Assembly: GCF_003151255.1 (NCBI RefSeq)
Contig: NZ_CP029481.1
Span: forward strand, 3,348,001 to 3,412,000
Reading direction: 5' to 3'
DNA length: 64,000 nt
Source: Microvirga sp. 17 mud 1-3
GTDB taxonomy: Bacteria > Pseudomonadota > Alphaproteobacteria > Rhizobiales > Beijerinckiaceae
Numbering within the stretch: position 1 is the stretch's first letter; the number at the start of each line of letters is the position of its first letter. Of this stretch, positions 11,086 through 19,888 are shown piece after piece. The notes below the pieces were generated by a model. That model searched no databases, was not told the DNA's origin, and saw only the letters and a program-made list of their open reading frames with translations. The position numbers and the translations under genes are program-made.

Positions 11086-14000
11086 GGTTAGAGGCGAAAT
11101 CTGAGAAGAGCCGCGGCACCGCCGTACCAGGAAGTGGCCGGGAAAAGAGGTAGCCCTGGCCGTTGTCGCACCCCAACTCGCGAAGCCGTTGAGCCTGACC
11201 GATCGTTTCAACGCCTTCAGCCGTAATTTCGATTCCTAGGCTTTTTCCGAGATCGATGATCGCCCTAACAATCGCTTCGTCGTCGGCATCCTGCTCAAGG
11301 TCCGTGACGAAGCTTCGATCGATCTTGACGTGCCCGACGGGAAATTGCTTGAGATGAGTCAGAGAGGCATAGCCTGTCCCGAAATCATCGAGCGCAACCA
11401 GAATTCCGTGCTCATGAAACTGACGGAGAACTGAGCTAATCGCTTCGGTGCCTCGTCCTAAAAGCACCGTTTCCGTAACCTCGACTTCGAAGCGATCCGG
11501 TGGAACTCGCCACCGATCGAGAACGCCAATGATCTCTTCGGCGAGTCCAGGCCGATTGAACTCAGCCGATGAAAGATTGATTGCGAGCCGCCCGAAATCC
11601 AAGCGGCTATCGAGCCAATGTCGCATATCCGTGGCTACAGCCAAGAGAATAGCCTTGCCCATTGCAGATGCTAGGTCATGATCCTCGAAAACGGAGCCGA
11701 AATGCGATGGCGTCAGGACACCCCTTGTAGGATGAATCCATCGTGCCAAGGTCTCCAGTCCAACGATTCTTCCGGTTTTGAAAGAAACCTTCGGCTGGTA
11801 AAACGGGACGAACTGCCCGCTGGAAAGCGCAGCACGAACCTCGTCCCCCAAAGAGAGACGGCTCTCAACGTCGACGCGCAACTTGCTCGAATAGACCGCC
11901 ACGCGGTTTCGCCCTTGCGCTTTTGCCTGGTAGAGAGCGATGTCGGCATCCTTCAACAAATCCTGCGGTGTAACATCGTGCTCCGGGAACATCGCGACTC
12001 CGATGCTAGCTTTGCTGATGAACGCGCGGCCTCCATAGACGAAAGGCTGTCGGAGCGCATCGATAATCCTTTGGGCAAGATCGTAGGCGTAGTCCAGCGT
12101 GACGGGGTGCGTGACGATGACCGCGAACTCATCCCCTCCAAACCGAGCAACAATATCCCTTTCCCGCGCAAGGCTCCTCAGGCGAGCTGCCGTCGTTTTC
12201 AGCAGGGCATCGCCGGCATCATGGCCCATGGCGTCATTGACGTCTTTGAAATGATCAAGATCGATGAGCAATATGCTGACCGAGGAACCATCTTGCATGG
12301 CATCGGCAAGGGCCTGCTTGAGCCGATGCTGGAACAGCGCCCGATTTGGCAAACCCGTTAGCACATCGTGGTTGGCAACCCGCCAAACCTCCTCCTCGGC
12401 TGCCTTCCGGTCCGTAATGTCGAAAGTGATACCGACAATGCAGTTCGGACCCGCCTGCTCAGCGCGGATTCCAAGCCACATCATCTCTCCATCAGGAGGT
12501 TGGTAGCGAAACTCCATTGTGTCGAAGGCAGCGCGATCCGTCTGCATAACGAATGCTTCCACGCCCGCTCGGTCATCCGGATGGACCCGATCGAGGAAGT
12601 CGGATGATGGACCCGAGCCGATGCCGAGGAACTCCAACGATGTGCCCGAGCGTGTGACACATCCGGTCGAAAGATCCAATTCCCACGCAACCATACGCCC
12701 GGTTCGCAATGCCAACTTCAAACGGTCGACAGTGGCGCGTAGCGCTCTTTCCGAGTTTTTCTGATGGGTGATATCCTGAATCGTTCCAATTCTTCTAACC
12801 GGGAGGCCTCTGCTGTCGAGGAGGGTCCGACCGCTTACCGTAACCCAGCGCTCATCACCATTGTCGGCCCTCACGATTCTGCACTCACCGCTGTAGTTCA
12901 CGGCGCCTGAAGTGGAATCCGGGAGCATTTTCCGCTTCATATCGGCGCGATCATCAGGATGTACATGCTCCAGGAATGTCGTCCCCGAGACGGGTGCATG
13001 TAACGGAATACCCACAATGTTCCGCGCCTCGAGCGTCCATTGGTGCTTTTCTGTTTTAAGATCCGTGTCCCATATGCCGAGAGGCGTCGTTTCGGCAGCG
13101 AGCCGCAATCGCTCCTCGCTGGCGCGCATCGTTTCTTCAGCATGCTTGCGATCATGGATGTCGGCGATGGTCCCGACCCATTCCATGACCGAGCCTTGCG
13201 GGTCCTTCAGCGGGACAGCTCGCGCTGCGACCCATCTGTAACTTCCGTCAGTCCGCCAGACCCTGAATTCGGCGTCATACGATACGCCGGATGTCAGAGA
13301 TGTCTTCCAGCGTGCGAGAACACGGTCCCGATCTTCAGGATGCACGGCATCGATCCATCCCTGGTCGATGTACTCTGTCGTACTTTGCCCTGACAATTCG
13401 CTCCAACCCCACCCTTCCAGGATACGGCCATCTGGAGCGGCAATCCAAAAGACCATGGCGCTGGCTTCGAGTAGAGCGCGGTGTCGTCGTTCATTGTGCG
13501 CAAGAGCGCTCTCGGCCTTCTTCAGCTCATGGATATCGGTACAGGTTCCGAACCATCTTTCGATATTGCCATTTTCATCGCGGAGAGGCTCCGCACGACC
13601 AAGGATCCACCGGCAATCGCCGGACCGATGCCGCAATCGGTACTCGACTGCGTAATCCTCTCCCGTCGCAACGGCGATACCCCATTGTCTCTGTACATGG
13701 CTTCGGTCATCGGGGTGGAGCAATGCCAACCAACGCTCGCCATTGGCTTCAGCCAAGGCCGTGCCCGTAAAATCGTACCATCGCCGATTGTAGTAATCAT
13801 TGCTGCCGTCGGCGTCGCTCGCCCAAACCATTTGGGGGATCGCATCGATCAGCGTCCGTGAACGAACCTCACTTTTAGCGAGAACATTATTGAGCCTCCT
13901 AAGCTCGAGATGGCTCATGACGGCCCGTGCCAGAGTGAGGAGAGTATCGGATTGCTCCTCGGTCAGTCCTTCAGGTCGGGGGGCTCGGTCGAGAACGCAG

Positions 14001-14419
14001 ATTGTTCCGAGTGGACACCCGTCCTTGGTTTCAAGGCGAGCGCCTGCATAGAAGCGAATGTGAGGATCGCCTCTGACGAACGGGTTGTCAGCAACGCGCG
14101 GGTCTTCCAGCGTATCTGGAATGATCAGCAGGCCCGACCGATGCAAGGCATGGATACAAATGGAGAGTTCCCGTAGCGTTTCTCGAATGCCGAGGCCGAT
14201 CTCGGATTTAAACCATTGCCGCTTCTCGTCGATCAACGAGATCAGTGCAATCGGAGCATTGCAGACATTTGCGGCGATCCGAGTTAGCCCATCGAGAGCC
14301 GCTTCTTGTTCAGAATCGAGGATATCGTAGCTCCGCAAAGCGGCAAGGCGCTCCCCTTCACGCCAAGAGATCGGCTTCTCCGAAGATTCTCGATCCTTCA
14401 TAACGTTGCGCGCCAGCAT
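11075..14419 (-). CDS. GAF-PAS(x4)-GGDEF-EAL cyclic-di-GMP sensor/turnover protein
   Basis: This soluble multidomain protein has 1114 residues. An N-terminal GAF domain (about 25-185, ICIHALHRSG and GTICVLDRAPRP) is followed by four PAS/PAC modules, each ending in a line such as GTCTDI, GTIADI, GTIQDI or GITFDI. The GGDEF domain has RFGGDEF and an upstream RERD I-site. The EAL domain keeps the glutamate but reads ETLARW rather than EAL. It also keeps NLSSAEF, VTETVLL, DDFGTGYASL, VKIDRSF and EGVE, so phosphodiesterase activity is plausible. There are no transmembrane segments. The start may be this ATG or the next one at 14401. It overlaps the downstream cyclase gene. Confidence 0.88.
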   Translation of the reverse strand: MLARNVMKDRESSEKPISWREGERLAALRSYDILDSEQEAALDGLTRIAANVCNAPIALISLIDEKRQWFKSEIGLGIRETLRELSICIHALHRSGLLIIPDTLEDPRVADNPFVRGDPHIRFYAGARLETKDGCPLGTICVLDRAPRPEGLTEEQSDTLLTLARAVMSHLELRRLNNVLAKSEVRSRTLIDAIPQMVWASDADGSNDYYNRRWYDFTGTALAEANGERWLALLHPDDRSHVQRQWGIAVATGEDYAVEYRLRHRSGDCRWILGRAEPLRDENGNIERWFGTCTDIHELKKAESALAHNERRHRALLEASAMVFWIAAPDGRILEGWGWSELSGQSTTEYIDQGWIDAVHPEDRDRVLARWKTSLTSGVSYDAEFRVWRTDGSYRWVAARAVPLKDPQGSVMEWVGTIADIHDRKHAEETMRASEERLRLAAETTPLGIWDTDLKTEKHQWTLEARNIVGIPLHAPVSGTTFLEHVHPDDRADMKRKMLPDSTSGAVNYSGECRIVRADNGDERWVTVSGRTLLDSRGLPVRRIGTIQDITHQKNSERALRATVDRLKLALRTGRMVAWELDLSTGCVTRSGTSLEFLGIGSGPSSDFLDRVHPDDRAGVEAFVMQTDRAAFDTMEFRYQPPDGEMMWLGIRAEQAGPNCIVGITFDITDRKAAEEEVWRVANHDVLTGLPNRALFQHRLKQALADAMQDGSSVSILLIDLDHFKDVNDAMGHDAGDALLKTTAARLRSLARERDIVARFGGDEFAVIVTHPVTLDYAYDLAQRIIDALRQPFVYGGRAFISKASIGVAMFPEHDVTPQDLLKDADIALYQAKAQGRNRVAVYSSKLRVDVESRLSLGDEVRAALSSGQFVPFYQPKVSFKTGRIVGLETLARWIHPTRGVLTPSHFGSVFEDHDLASAMGKAILLAVATDMRHWLDSRLDFGRLAINLSSAEFNRPGLAEEIIGVLDRWRVPPDRFEVEVTETVLLGRGTEAISSVLRQFHEHGILVALDDFGTGYASLTHLKQFPVGHVKIDRSFVTDLEQDADDEAIVRAIIDLGKSLGIEITAEGVETIGQAQRLRELGCDNGQGYLFSRPLPGTAVPRLFSDFASNHVP

Positions 14420-14547
14420 CCAGACGATCCGGAAGGGCTAACTCGTAGGAATTGCAATAGTTGCGCCTCTGCGCCAGGACGCGAAGGTGTGCTCTGTTCC
14501 GAAGGTTCAGCTCACAGGAACCAAAAAGCTCGGCCCCGCCGCAGGCT

Positions 14548-16833
14548 TCATGTCCCTTCTCTGGTCCTGAGCAGACGCATAGCATTGGCGGTGACGAGAA
14601 CCGTGGCGCCTGTATCGGCCAGAATCGCAGGCCAGAGGCCTGTCACGCCGATGATGGTAGTGACCAAGAATACGGCCTTGAGGCCGAGCGCAATGGCAAT
14701 GTTCTGTCGAATATTCGCCATCGTGTCCCGAGACAGGCGGACCATGCACGCAATGTCGAGCACGCGCCCATGCAGGACGGCGGCATCGGCGGTCTCCAGG
14801 GCGACATCCGTGCCGCCCCCCATGGCGATGCCGATATCCGCCGCGGCCAATGCGGGAGCATCGTTGATGCCGTCACCGATCTTGGCGACCACATGGCCCC
14901 TGGCCTGAAGCTCACGAACGATGGCTTGCTTGTCCTGAGGCAGGAGCTCGGCCCGAACATCGATGCCAAGCCCGGCACCAATTGCCTCGGCCGTACGGCG
15001 GTTGTCTCCGGTCACCATCAGGGCATCCATACCGGCCCGTTTCAGCGCCACGAGTCCCGCCTGCGCATCTGCTCGCGGCTCATCGCGCATGGCGATCAAA
15101 CCAGCGATCTGATTGTCCACCAGCAATACCGAAACAGTCTTGCCCTCTTCATTCAGCGCAGCAATGCGCTCCGCCTGCTCCATCGTGAAAGGAGCCCTCT
15201 CGGCTGCGGCCTTGGGTGAGCCGAGGAATAGCGACGTTCCTCCGACGCTGCCTGTCACTCCTTGACCGCCGATGGCACCTGCATCCATCGCAGGCTCAAA
15301 CGGGACGTTGCTCTCGCGAGCTTTCGCAAGAATGGCCCTGGCAAGAGGATGGCTGGATCCGGTCTCGAGGGAAGCGGCCAGGCTAAGAACTTCGTGTTCC
15401 GCGCGACCGAAGGGCATGACGTCCGTCACCTGGGGCCGCCCTTCCGTCAGGGTCCCGGTCTTGTCGAAGGCCGCCAGTGTCACCTTACCGATGTTCTCAA
15501 GCACCGCTCCGCCCTTCATCAGCAGGCCACGCCGCGCGCCAGCCGACAAGCCAGCCGCAATGGCAGCAGGCGTCGAAATCACCAAGGCGCACGGACAGCC
15601 GATCAGCAGGACAGCCAAGCCCTTATAAATCCACTCACCCCATTCGGCGCCGAACAGGAGTGGCGGAACGACGGCCACGAGACCACCGACGACGACGACA
15701 GCCGGAGTATAGTAGCGAGAGAAGCGATCGATGAAGCGCTCAGTCGGGGCTTTGCTTTCCTGCGCTTCTTCGACGAGGCGCACGATACGCGCGATGGTGT
15801 TGTCCTGCGCTGCCGCATCCACACGGATGCGAAGCACGCCGTCACCGTTGATGGTGCCCGCAAAGACATTTTGCTCAGGCCCCTTTCGCTGCGGCGTACT
15901 CTCACCGGTGACGGGAGCCTCGTCGATGGCGCTCTCTCCCGATAGGATCGTGCCGTCCGCTGGAATACGATCACCAGGGCGGACCAGAATGATGGAGCCT
16001 ATAGGGAGGCTCTCTGCGGAGACTTCCTCCGTTTTGCCGTCTCGCTCCAGGAGAGCGGTCTTGGGCACGAGCTTTGTCAGGCCTTGGATACTGGCTCGGG
16101 CACGACTGGCGGCAACGCCCTCAAGGAGTTCTCCGACCAGGAAAAGGAAGACGACCATGGCCGCCTCCTCGGTTGCGCCAATGATGACGGCCCCGAGCGC
16201 CGCGATGGTCATAAGCATTTCAATGGAAAACGGGGTTCCGAGACGGGCAGCCACGATAGCGCGCCGGGCAATCGGCACCAGGCCCACCATCATGGCGAGA
16301 AGGAACGCCCAGCGCCCCACATTTGGCACCGCAAGGCCGACCGCATAGGCCGCCACAAGGGCGAGGCCGCAGGCGATGGTCAATAGACCACGCTTGCTCT
16401 TCCACCACGGTCCTTCGCCGGCACCGTGGTCATGCATATGCGAATGAAGGCCTGTGACGCCTTCGGCATCATGACCATGTCCATGGGACCCATGATCGTG
16501 GTCGTGATCATGACAATCATGGTTCCTGGAGGCTGAAGGGGACGTTCCGGCATCTGTCGGTACCTGTCCGGTGATCCTATAGCCGAGCATTGCGATTTGC
16601 TTGGCCAGCGCCTCCGGAGCGACCGTGTCATCGTGAAGAACCGTTACGGTTCCGGCCGAGACGGAAACGTTTGCATCCGCCACACCATGAATACGTCGCA
16701 GGGCCGTGTCGATTTTCGCCGCGCAGGACGCACAATCCATCCCCGAGACGCGGTAGCGGGTGCGCTGCTCTTTGGAAAGCTGAGGCGCGGGCCCCTTCCG
16801 AGAGGTATCGGGCAGATCGCAGGCGTCACACAT
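14548..16833 (-). CDS. zntA: Heavy-metal (Zn/Cd/Pb) translocating P1B-type ATPase
   Basis: This export ATPase of 761 residues sits in the inner membrane. It has an N-terminal heavy-metal-associated domain with GMDCASC (about 31-37), then a His/Asp-rich stretch (about 105-138, many HD and HG repeats). Metal-site CPC lies in the sixth transmembrane helix (CPCALVISTP, about 413-422). The phosphorylation motif is DKTGTLTEG, the hinge is GDGINDAPALA, and HP is present in SSHPLA. CPC with the His-rich region points to Zn, Cd or Pb rather than copper. The ATG at 16833 is chosen because AGAGG lies six bases before it. A GTG 15 bases upstream lacks a ribosome site. It is divergent from a MerR gene with a shared operator. 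Confidence 0.92.
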   Translation of the reverse strand: MCDACDLPDTSRKGPAPQLSKEQRTRYRVSGMDCASCAAKIDTALRRIHGVADANVSVSAGTVTVLHDDTVAPEALAKQIAMLGYRITGQVPTDAGTSPSASRNHDCHDHDHDHGSHGHGHDAEGVTGLHSHMHDHGAGEGPWWKSKRGLLTIACGLALVAAYAVGLAVPNVGRWAFLLAMMVGLVPIARRAIVAARLGTPFSIEMLMTIAALGAVIIGATEEAAMVVFLFLVGELLEGVAASRARASIQGLTKLVPKTALLERDGKTEEVSAESLPIGSIILVRPGDRIPADGTILSGESAIDEAPVTGESTPQRKGPEQNVFAGTINGDGVLRIRVDAAAQDNTIARIVRLVEEAQESKAPTERFIDRFSRYYTPAVVVVGGLVAVVPPLLFGAEWGEWIYKGLAVLLIGCPCALVISTPAAIAAGLSAGARRGLLMKGGAVLENIGKVTLAAFDKTGTLTEGRPQVTDVMPFGRAEHEVLSLAASLETGSSHPLARAILAKARESNVPFEPAMDAGAIGGQGVTGSVGGTSLFLGSPKAAAERAPFTMEQAERIAALNEEGKTVSVLLVDNQIAGLIAMRDEPRADAQAGLVALKRAGMDALMVTGDNRRTAEAIGAGLGIDVRAELLPQDKQAIVRELQARGHVVAKIGDGINDAPALAAADIGIAMGGGTDVALETADAAVLHGRVLDIACMVRLSRDTMANIRQNIAIALGLKAVFLVTTIIGVTGLWPAILADTGATVLVTANAMRLLRTREGT

Positions 16834-16862
16834 TGCAAACCTCTTCACTTCGATTCGAACAG

Positions 16863-16893
16863 AGCCTACATTCTCTAGTGACTAGAGGTTCAA
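16863..16893 (-). promoter_or_regulatory. MerR-type metal-responsive promoter and operator
   Basis: Read on the minus strand, TTGAAC (16893-16888) and TAGGCT (16868-16863) are separated by 19 bp. The spacer holds a perfect dyad, CTCTAGT and ACTAGAG around one central base (16873-16887). A 19-20 bp spacer with the dyad between the hexamers is the hallmark of promoters activated by MerR-family metal sensors through DNA distortion. It resembles PbrR-type operators. It drives the P-type ATPase gene, whose ATG is about 30 bases downstream. Confidence 0.88.
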
Positions 16894-16903
16894 GAGGGTT
16901 GTG

Positions 16904-17320
16904 ATGGATTTGGCTATAGGAGAATTGTCCCGACGGACGGGCGTAAAGGTGCCGACGATCCGCTATTATGAGCAGATCGGGCTTCTGCCCTCACCCGTGA
17001 GGACAGAGGGCCAGCAGAGGCGGTACGGCACCGAGGAGGTGCGCAGGCTCAATTTCGTCCGGCATGCCAGAGAGTTGGGCTTCGAGGTCGATGCCATTCG
17101 GCAGCTCCTGAGCCTTGCGGCCAAGCCGGATCGCTCCTGCGGCGAGGTACATGATGTCACGAAGGCGCATCTCGACGAGATTAACAGCCGTATCGCGCGC
17201 CTGACCGCTTTACGCGACGAGCTTCAGGGAATGGTGGCTTGCGACCATAAGCGAATTGCCGAGTGCCGCATCATCGAGGTTCTTGCAGATCATGGCCTCT
17301 GTGAACATCAGCATCATTAG
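16904..17320 (+). CDS. MerR-family heavy-metal-responsive regulator (ZntR/CadR/PbrR-like)
   Basis: This is a 138-residue activator/repressor. The N-terminal winged helix reads IGELSRRTGVKVPTIRYYEQ, followed by a long dimerisation helix. Candidate metal ligands are C79, C113, C121 and C133 with a terminal HQHH. C79 matches the position of the conserved ZntR cysteine, and C113/C121 fall in the metal-binding loop. It therefore probably senses Zn, Cd or Pb. AGAGGG precedes the ATG by five bases. A GTG one codon upstream is an alternative start. It diverges from the P-type ATPase gene and the operator lies between them. Confidence 0.9.
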   Translation: MDLAIGELSRRTGVKVPTIRYYEQIGLLPSPVRTEGQQRRYGTEEVRRLNFVRHARELGFEVDAIRQLLSLAAKPDRSCGEVHDVTKAHLDEINSRIARLTALRDELQGMVACDHKRIAECRIIEVLADHGLCEHQHH

Positions 17321-17333
17321 GCGGACATTGTTC

Positions 17334-18233
17334 TCATTCAGGTGACCTCGCCCGATAGTCGACGCCTGCCTTTCCGAATAAGAACCCGTTGGAGAAAGGG
17401 ATCTCGCCACAGATCTCGCTCAGAGCCCGCCTGCCCTCCTCTGGGCTAAGCCTGCCATCCGCCACATCCCGGAAGGCGGCTGCAACCGCAACCATATCGC
17501 ATGTCTGCGGTGAAAGCCTGCAGGAGGCGATGCCGAGGGCGGCAAGATCCGGAATGTTCTCGATCAGGTTGGCGTAGGTCGTCGAGAGCGTCTGAACCCC
17601 GTTCACGGCGAGGAAACGCTGGCCATCCAGGGTATCGACCGGCAGGCCATCCGGATCCTTGCCACATACGAACTGGCAATTGTCCTTCGTCAGCTTGTGA
17701 AGCCGCGCGTGATAGCACCGCGCCGAGATGGCGAGCGGTAAGCGCCCGAAAGCCCAGACCTCGAGAGCCACATCCGGACAGGCCGTCGCAAGAGCCGAAA
17801 TGGACGAGACCGGCAATTCGGGCGGCAGGCAGACCTGCCGGGCGCCGTTGCGTCCCAGCCATGCCAGCGTCCCCTCATTGTACACATTGACATAAGGGCC
17901 GATGGCGTGGGGACGTCCGGCAAGATGGACGAGCGCCGTCACATCGTTCACCTCGACCAGAAGATCCGCCTCCTTCGCGAGGGATGCGATCTGCTTTCTT
18001 TCCCTTTCCAAGGTCACGAGCGCCAGAGAGCTGAGCAGGACTTCCTTCCCGGCCCGCATCAAGCGCTCCACCACTTCTGGGACAACGTCCTGAAAGAACG
18101 GAAGGCGCTTCGAACAGACGACCTCGCCGACGCAGACTGTGTCGACAGGCATCTCGTCTGCGACACGGTAGTAGAAGTCCCGCCAGATAGAGGGTTCCCA
18201 GTTATACAGGACGGGTCCAAGAGTCAGTTTCAC
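17334..18233 (-). CDS. ubiV: UbiV, O2-independent ubiquinone biosynthesis hydroxylation factor
   Basis: UbiV is a U32-peptidase-family protein that works with UbiU to hydroxylate the ubiquinone ring without oxygen, binding a 4Fe-4S cluster. With the GTG start at 18233 (GGGGAG upstream) it has 299 residues. C40 (GEVVC), C173, C186 and C190 reproduce the spacing of the four E. coli cluster ligands (C39, C180, C193, C197). Two GTG codons are possible; the one five codons upstream overlaps the ribosome site. It follows ubiU by a 19-base gap and is third in ubiT-ubiU-ubiV. A generic collagenase-like U32 peptidase is unlikely in this context. Confidence 0.92.
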   Translation of the reverse strand: MKLTLGPVLYNWEPSIWRDFYYRVADEMPVDTVCVGEVVCSKRLPFFQDVVPEVVERLMRAGKEVLLSSLALVTLERERKQIASLAKEADLLVEVNDVTALVHLAGRPHAIGPYVNVYNEGTLAWLGRNGARQVCLPPELPVSSISALATACPDVALEVWAFGRLPLAISARCYHARLHKLTKDNCQFVCGKDPDGLPVDTLDGQRFLAVNGVQTLSTTYANLIENIPDLAALGIASCRLSPQTCDMVAVAAAFRDVADGRLSPEEGRRALSEICGEIPFSNGFLFGKAGVDYRARSPE

Positions 18234-18252
18234 GCTCGCTCCCCTCACCGGC

Positions 18253-19230
18253 TCAGCGCCAGGTCTTGCGATAGGCCCCGAGGGTGTTGCTCTGCCCCTC
18301 GCTCATGGGCTGCAGCGCTCCGGCCGGAATGGCGCGGCCTTCGTTCAGGGCCGAGATGGCCTCGCGGAACGAGCGCACGACATTCTCGATATATGCGCGG
18401 CTCCGCTGCCGGCCTTCGATCTTGAGCGCCGTGACTCCGGCCTCTTTCAGGCCCGGCAGGAGCGTTGCCGCATCAAGACTGACGGGGTCCTCGAAGATGT
18501 AGCCCGTTGCGAGCCCCGTCTTGAAGCGCCCCTTGCACAGAGTCGGATAAGCGGCAGGCTCGCCTGGCGCAAATTTGTTGATTGTAAATCCTCCGAGGCG
18601 TGACACGACGCTGCCGCCGGTCTCCTCGTAAGTTACGTGACTTGCGGGCGAACAGACACCATTCATGTTGGGCGACAGTCCTGTTGCAAAGGACGAAAGG
18701 GAACAGCGCCCTTCGGCCATCACGCAGAGGCCGCCAAATACGAAGACCTCCACCTCACAGGTCGTCGCACGTGTGATACGGGCAATCTCAGGGACGCTGA
18801 GCACGCGTGGCAGGACAACCCGCTTTGCATTGAACTCATCAACATAAAGACGGATGGCGTCAGGATTGGCCGCGGCTGCCTGCACGGACACGTGCAGGCG
18901 CATTTCGGGGTACGTCTCGGCCGCGTATGCCATCAAGCCGATGTCGCAGAGAATGATCGCATCCGCTTTGGCCCTCACGGCATCGTCAACAGCCTCGAAC
19001 CAAAGGTCCAATGCGCCGGCGCGCGGAAAAGTGTTGATCGCGACGAGGACTTTCGCGCCCCTCCGGTGGGCATAGGCCACACCTTCCGCAAGTTCTTCGG
19101 GACTGAAGTTGAGTCCTGGAAAGTTGCGCGCGTTGGTCTCGTTGCGAAAGCCGCAATAAACACCATCCGCGCCGGCATCCACGGCGGCCCGGAGAGAAGA
19201 CGGCGTCCCGGCGGGGCAAATCAGTTCCAC
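18253..19230 (-). CDS. ubiU: UbiU, O2-independent ubiquinone biosynthesis hydroxylation factor
   Basis: This U32-family protein of 325 residues is the partner of UbiV in oxygen-independent ring hydroxylation. Cysteines at 169, 176, 193 and 232 sit at the same residue numbers as the four E. coli UbiU cluster ligands. Other hallmarks are ELICPAGTP at the N-terminus, DGVYCGF, NARNF and KIEGRQRS. The start is a GTG with AGAGGG upstream and lies inside the last codons of ubiT (10-base overlap), so the genes are translationally coupled. Confidence 0.93.
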   Translation of the reverse strand: MELICPAGTPSSLRAAVDAGADGVYCGFRNETNARNFPGLNFSPEELAEGVAYAHRRGAKVLVAINTFPRAGALDLWFEAVDDAVRAKADAIILCDIGLMAYAAETYPEMRLHVSVQAAAANPDAIRLYVDEFNAKRVVLPRVLSVPEIARITRATTCEVEVFVFGGLCVMAEGRCSLSSFATGLSPNMNGVCSPASHVTYEETGGSVVSRLGGFTINKFAPGEPAAYPTLCKGRFKTGLATGYIFEDPVSLDAATLLPGLKEAGVTALKIEGRQRSRAYIENVVRSFREAISALNEGRAIPAGALQPMSEGQSNTLGAYRKTWR

Positions 19231-19778
19231 GTCGAACCCTCTCTCCCATGGCGATAGACCTTTATGGACGGGCCATGTGCCCGGCCTCTCCGGCAGAGCA
19301 TAGCTTCTCCGAAGCGGCCCAGAGGGCCCAGCAAAGAAGCTGCCTCACGCAATACATCGACTCCCGCGTCATCGATCGCGTTCCGCAGCGCAAGGACCGC
19401 CTCGATGTCCCCCTCGACCACGATAGTTCGGGAGAAGAACAGCGCATCGCCATCATATGCTCCGTTCGCCATGCCGAGCAGGGCCAGAAACGGACCAGAG
19501 ATTCTGGCGTCGAGACGTTCAGGCAGGACACGGAGAACAACGATCCGCGAGGCATTCGGCGTCGTGTCTAGCAGGAACGCGAAAGGCAGATCCACCGGGG
19601 CCAGGCCATAGCGCTTTCCCGCATAGGACCCGAGGCGCTCGAACATGCGCGGGTGCTTTTGCACGATCCGCCGCATGACGGCCGACAGGAAGATCTGCAA
19701 AGGCCGAAGCGGAAGAGGCCGCAAAGCGGCCGCGGCCAGCACCGGTAACGTTGCAATGGGCGTATGTCGTGTCGTCAT
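19221..19778 (-). CDS. ubiT: UbiT, SCP2-domain accessory factor for O2-independent ubiquinone biosynthesis
   Basis: UbiT is a small sterol-carrier-protein-2-like lipid-binding protein (185 residues here) thought to carry isoprenoid ubiquinone intermediates for the UbiUV enzymes. The fold-typical stretch LPFAFLLDTTPNASRIVVL, the SRTIVVEGDIEAVLALRNAID segment and the C-terminal FGEAML region are seen. Basic and hydrophobic residues at the N-terminus (about 10-35) fit membrane or lipid contact. It is the first gene of ubiTUV and is divergent from ubiD-ubiX. The identity rests on both sequence and context. Confidence 0.9.
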   Translation of the reverse strand: MTTRHTPIATLPVLAAAALRPLPLRPLQIFLSAVMRRIVQKHPRMFERLGSYAGKRYGLAPVDLPFAFLLDTTPNASRIVVLRVLPERLDARISGPFLALLGMANGAYDGDALFFSRTIVVEGDIEAVLALRNAIDDAGVDVLREAASLLGPLGRFGEAMLCRRGRAHGPSIKVYRHGREGSTWN

Positions 19779-19798
19779 GCAAACATCCTTGCCACTGC

Positions 19799-19839
19799 TT
19801 TATCCGAAACTGCCAAGCTCGTGTTTGCGCTGGAGCAAA
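19799..19839. promoter_or_regulatory. Candidate FNR/CRP-shaped dyad and -10 box between ubiT and ubiD
   Basis: The 110-base divergent gap holds TTTGC (19824-19828) and its exact complement GCAAA (19835-19839). This gives TTG-N8-CAA, the geometry of FNR/FixK boxes, although the inner AT/AT bases are not matched. On the minus strand a GATAAA hexamer (19804-19799) would place the ubiT transcription start about 40 bases from the dyad centre, close to the -41.5 of class II activation. This is an inference from shape only. Confidence 0.35.
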
Positions 19840-19888
19840 GACGGAAGCACCTGCTCTCCTCATCAAGAGGTATGTACCGAGGATGCTC

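Noticed and set aside
17334..19230. Generic U32 collagenase-type peptidases
   Set aside because: Cysteine spacing and the ubiT/ubiD/ubiX context identify UbiU and UbiV.
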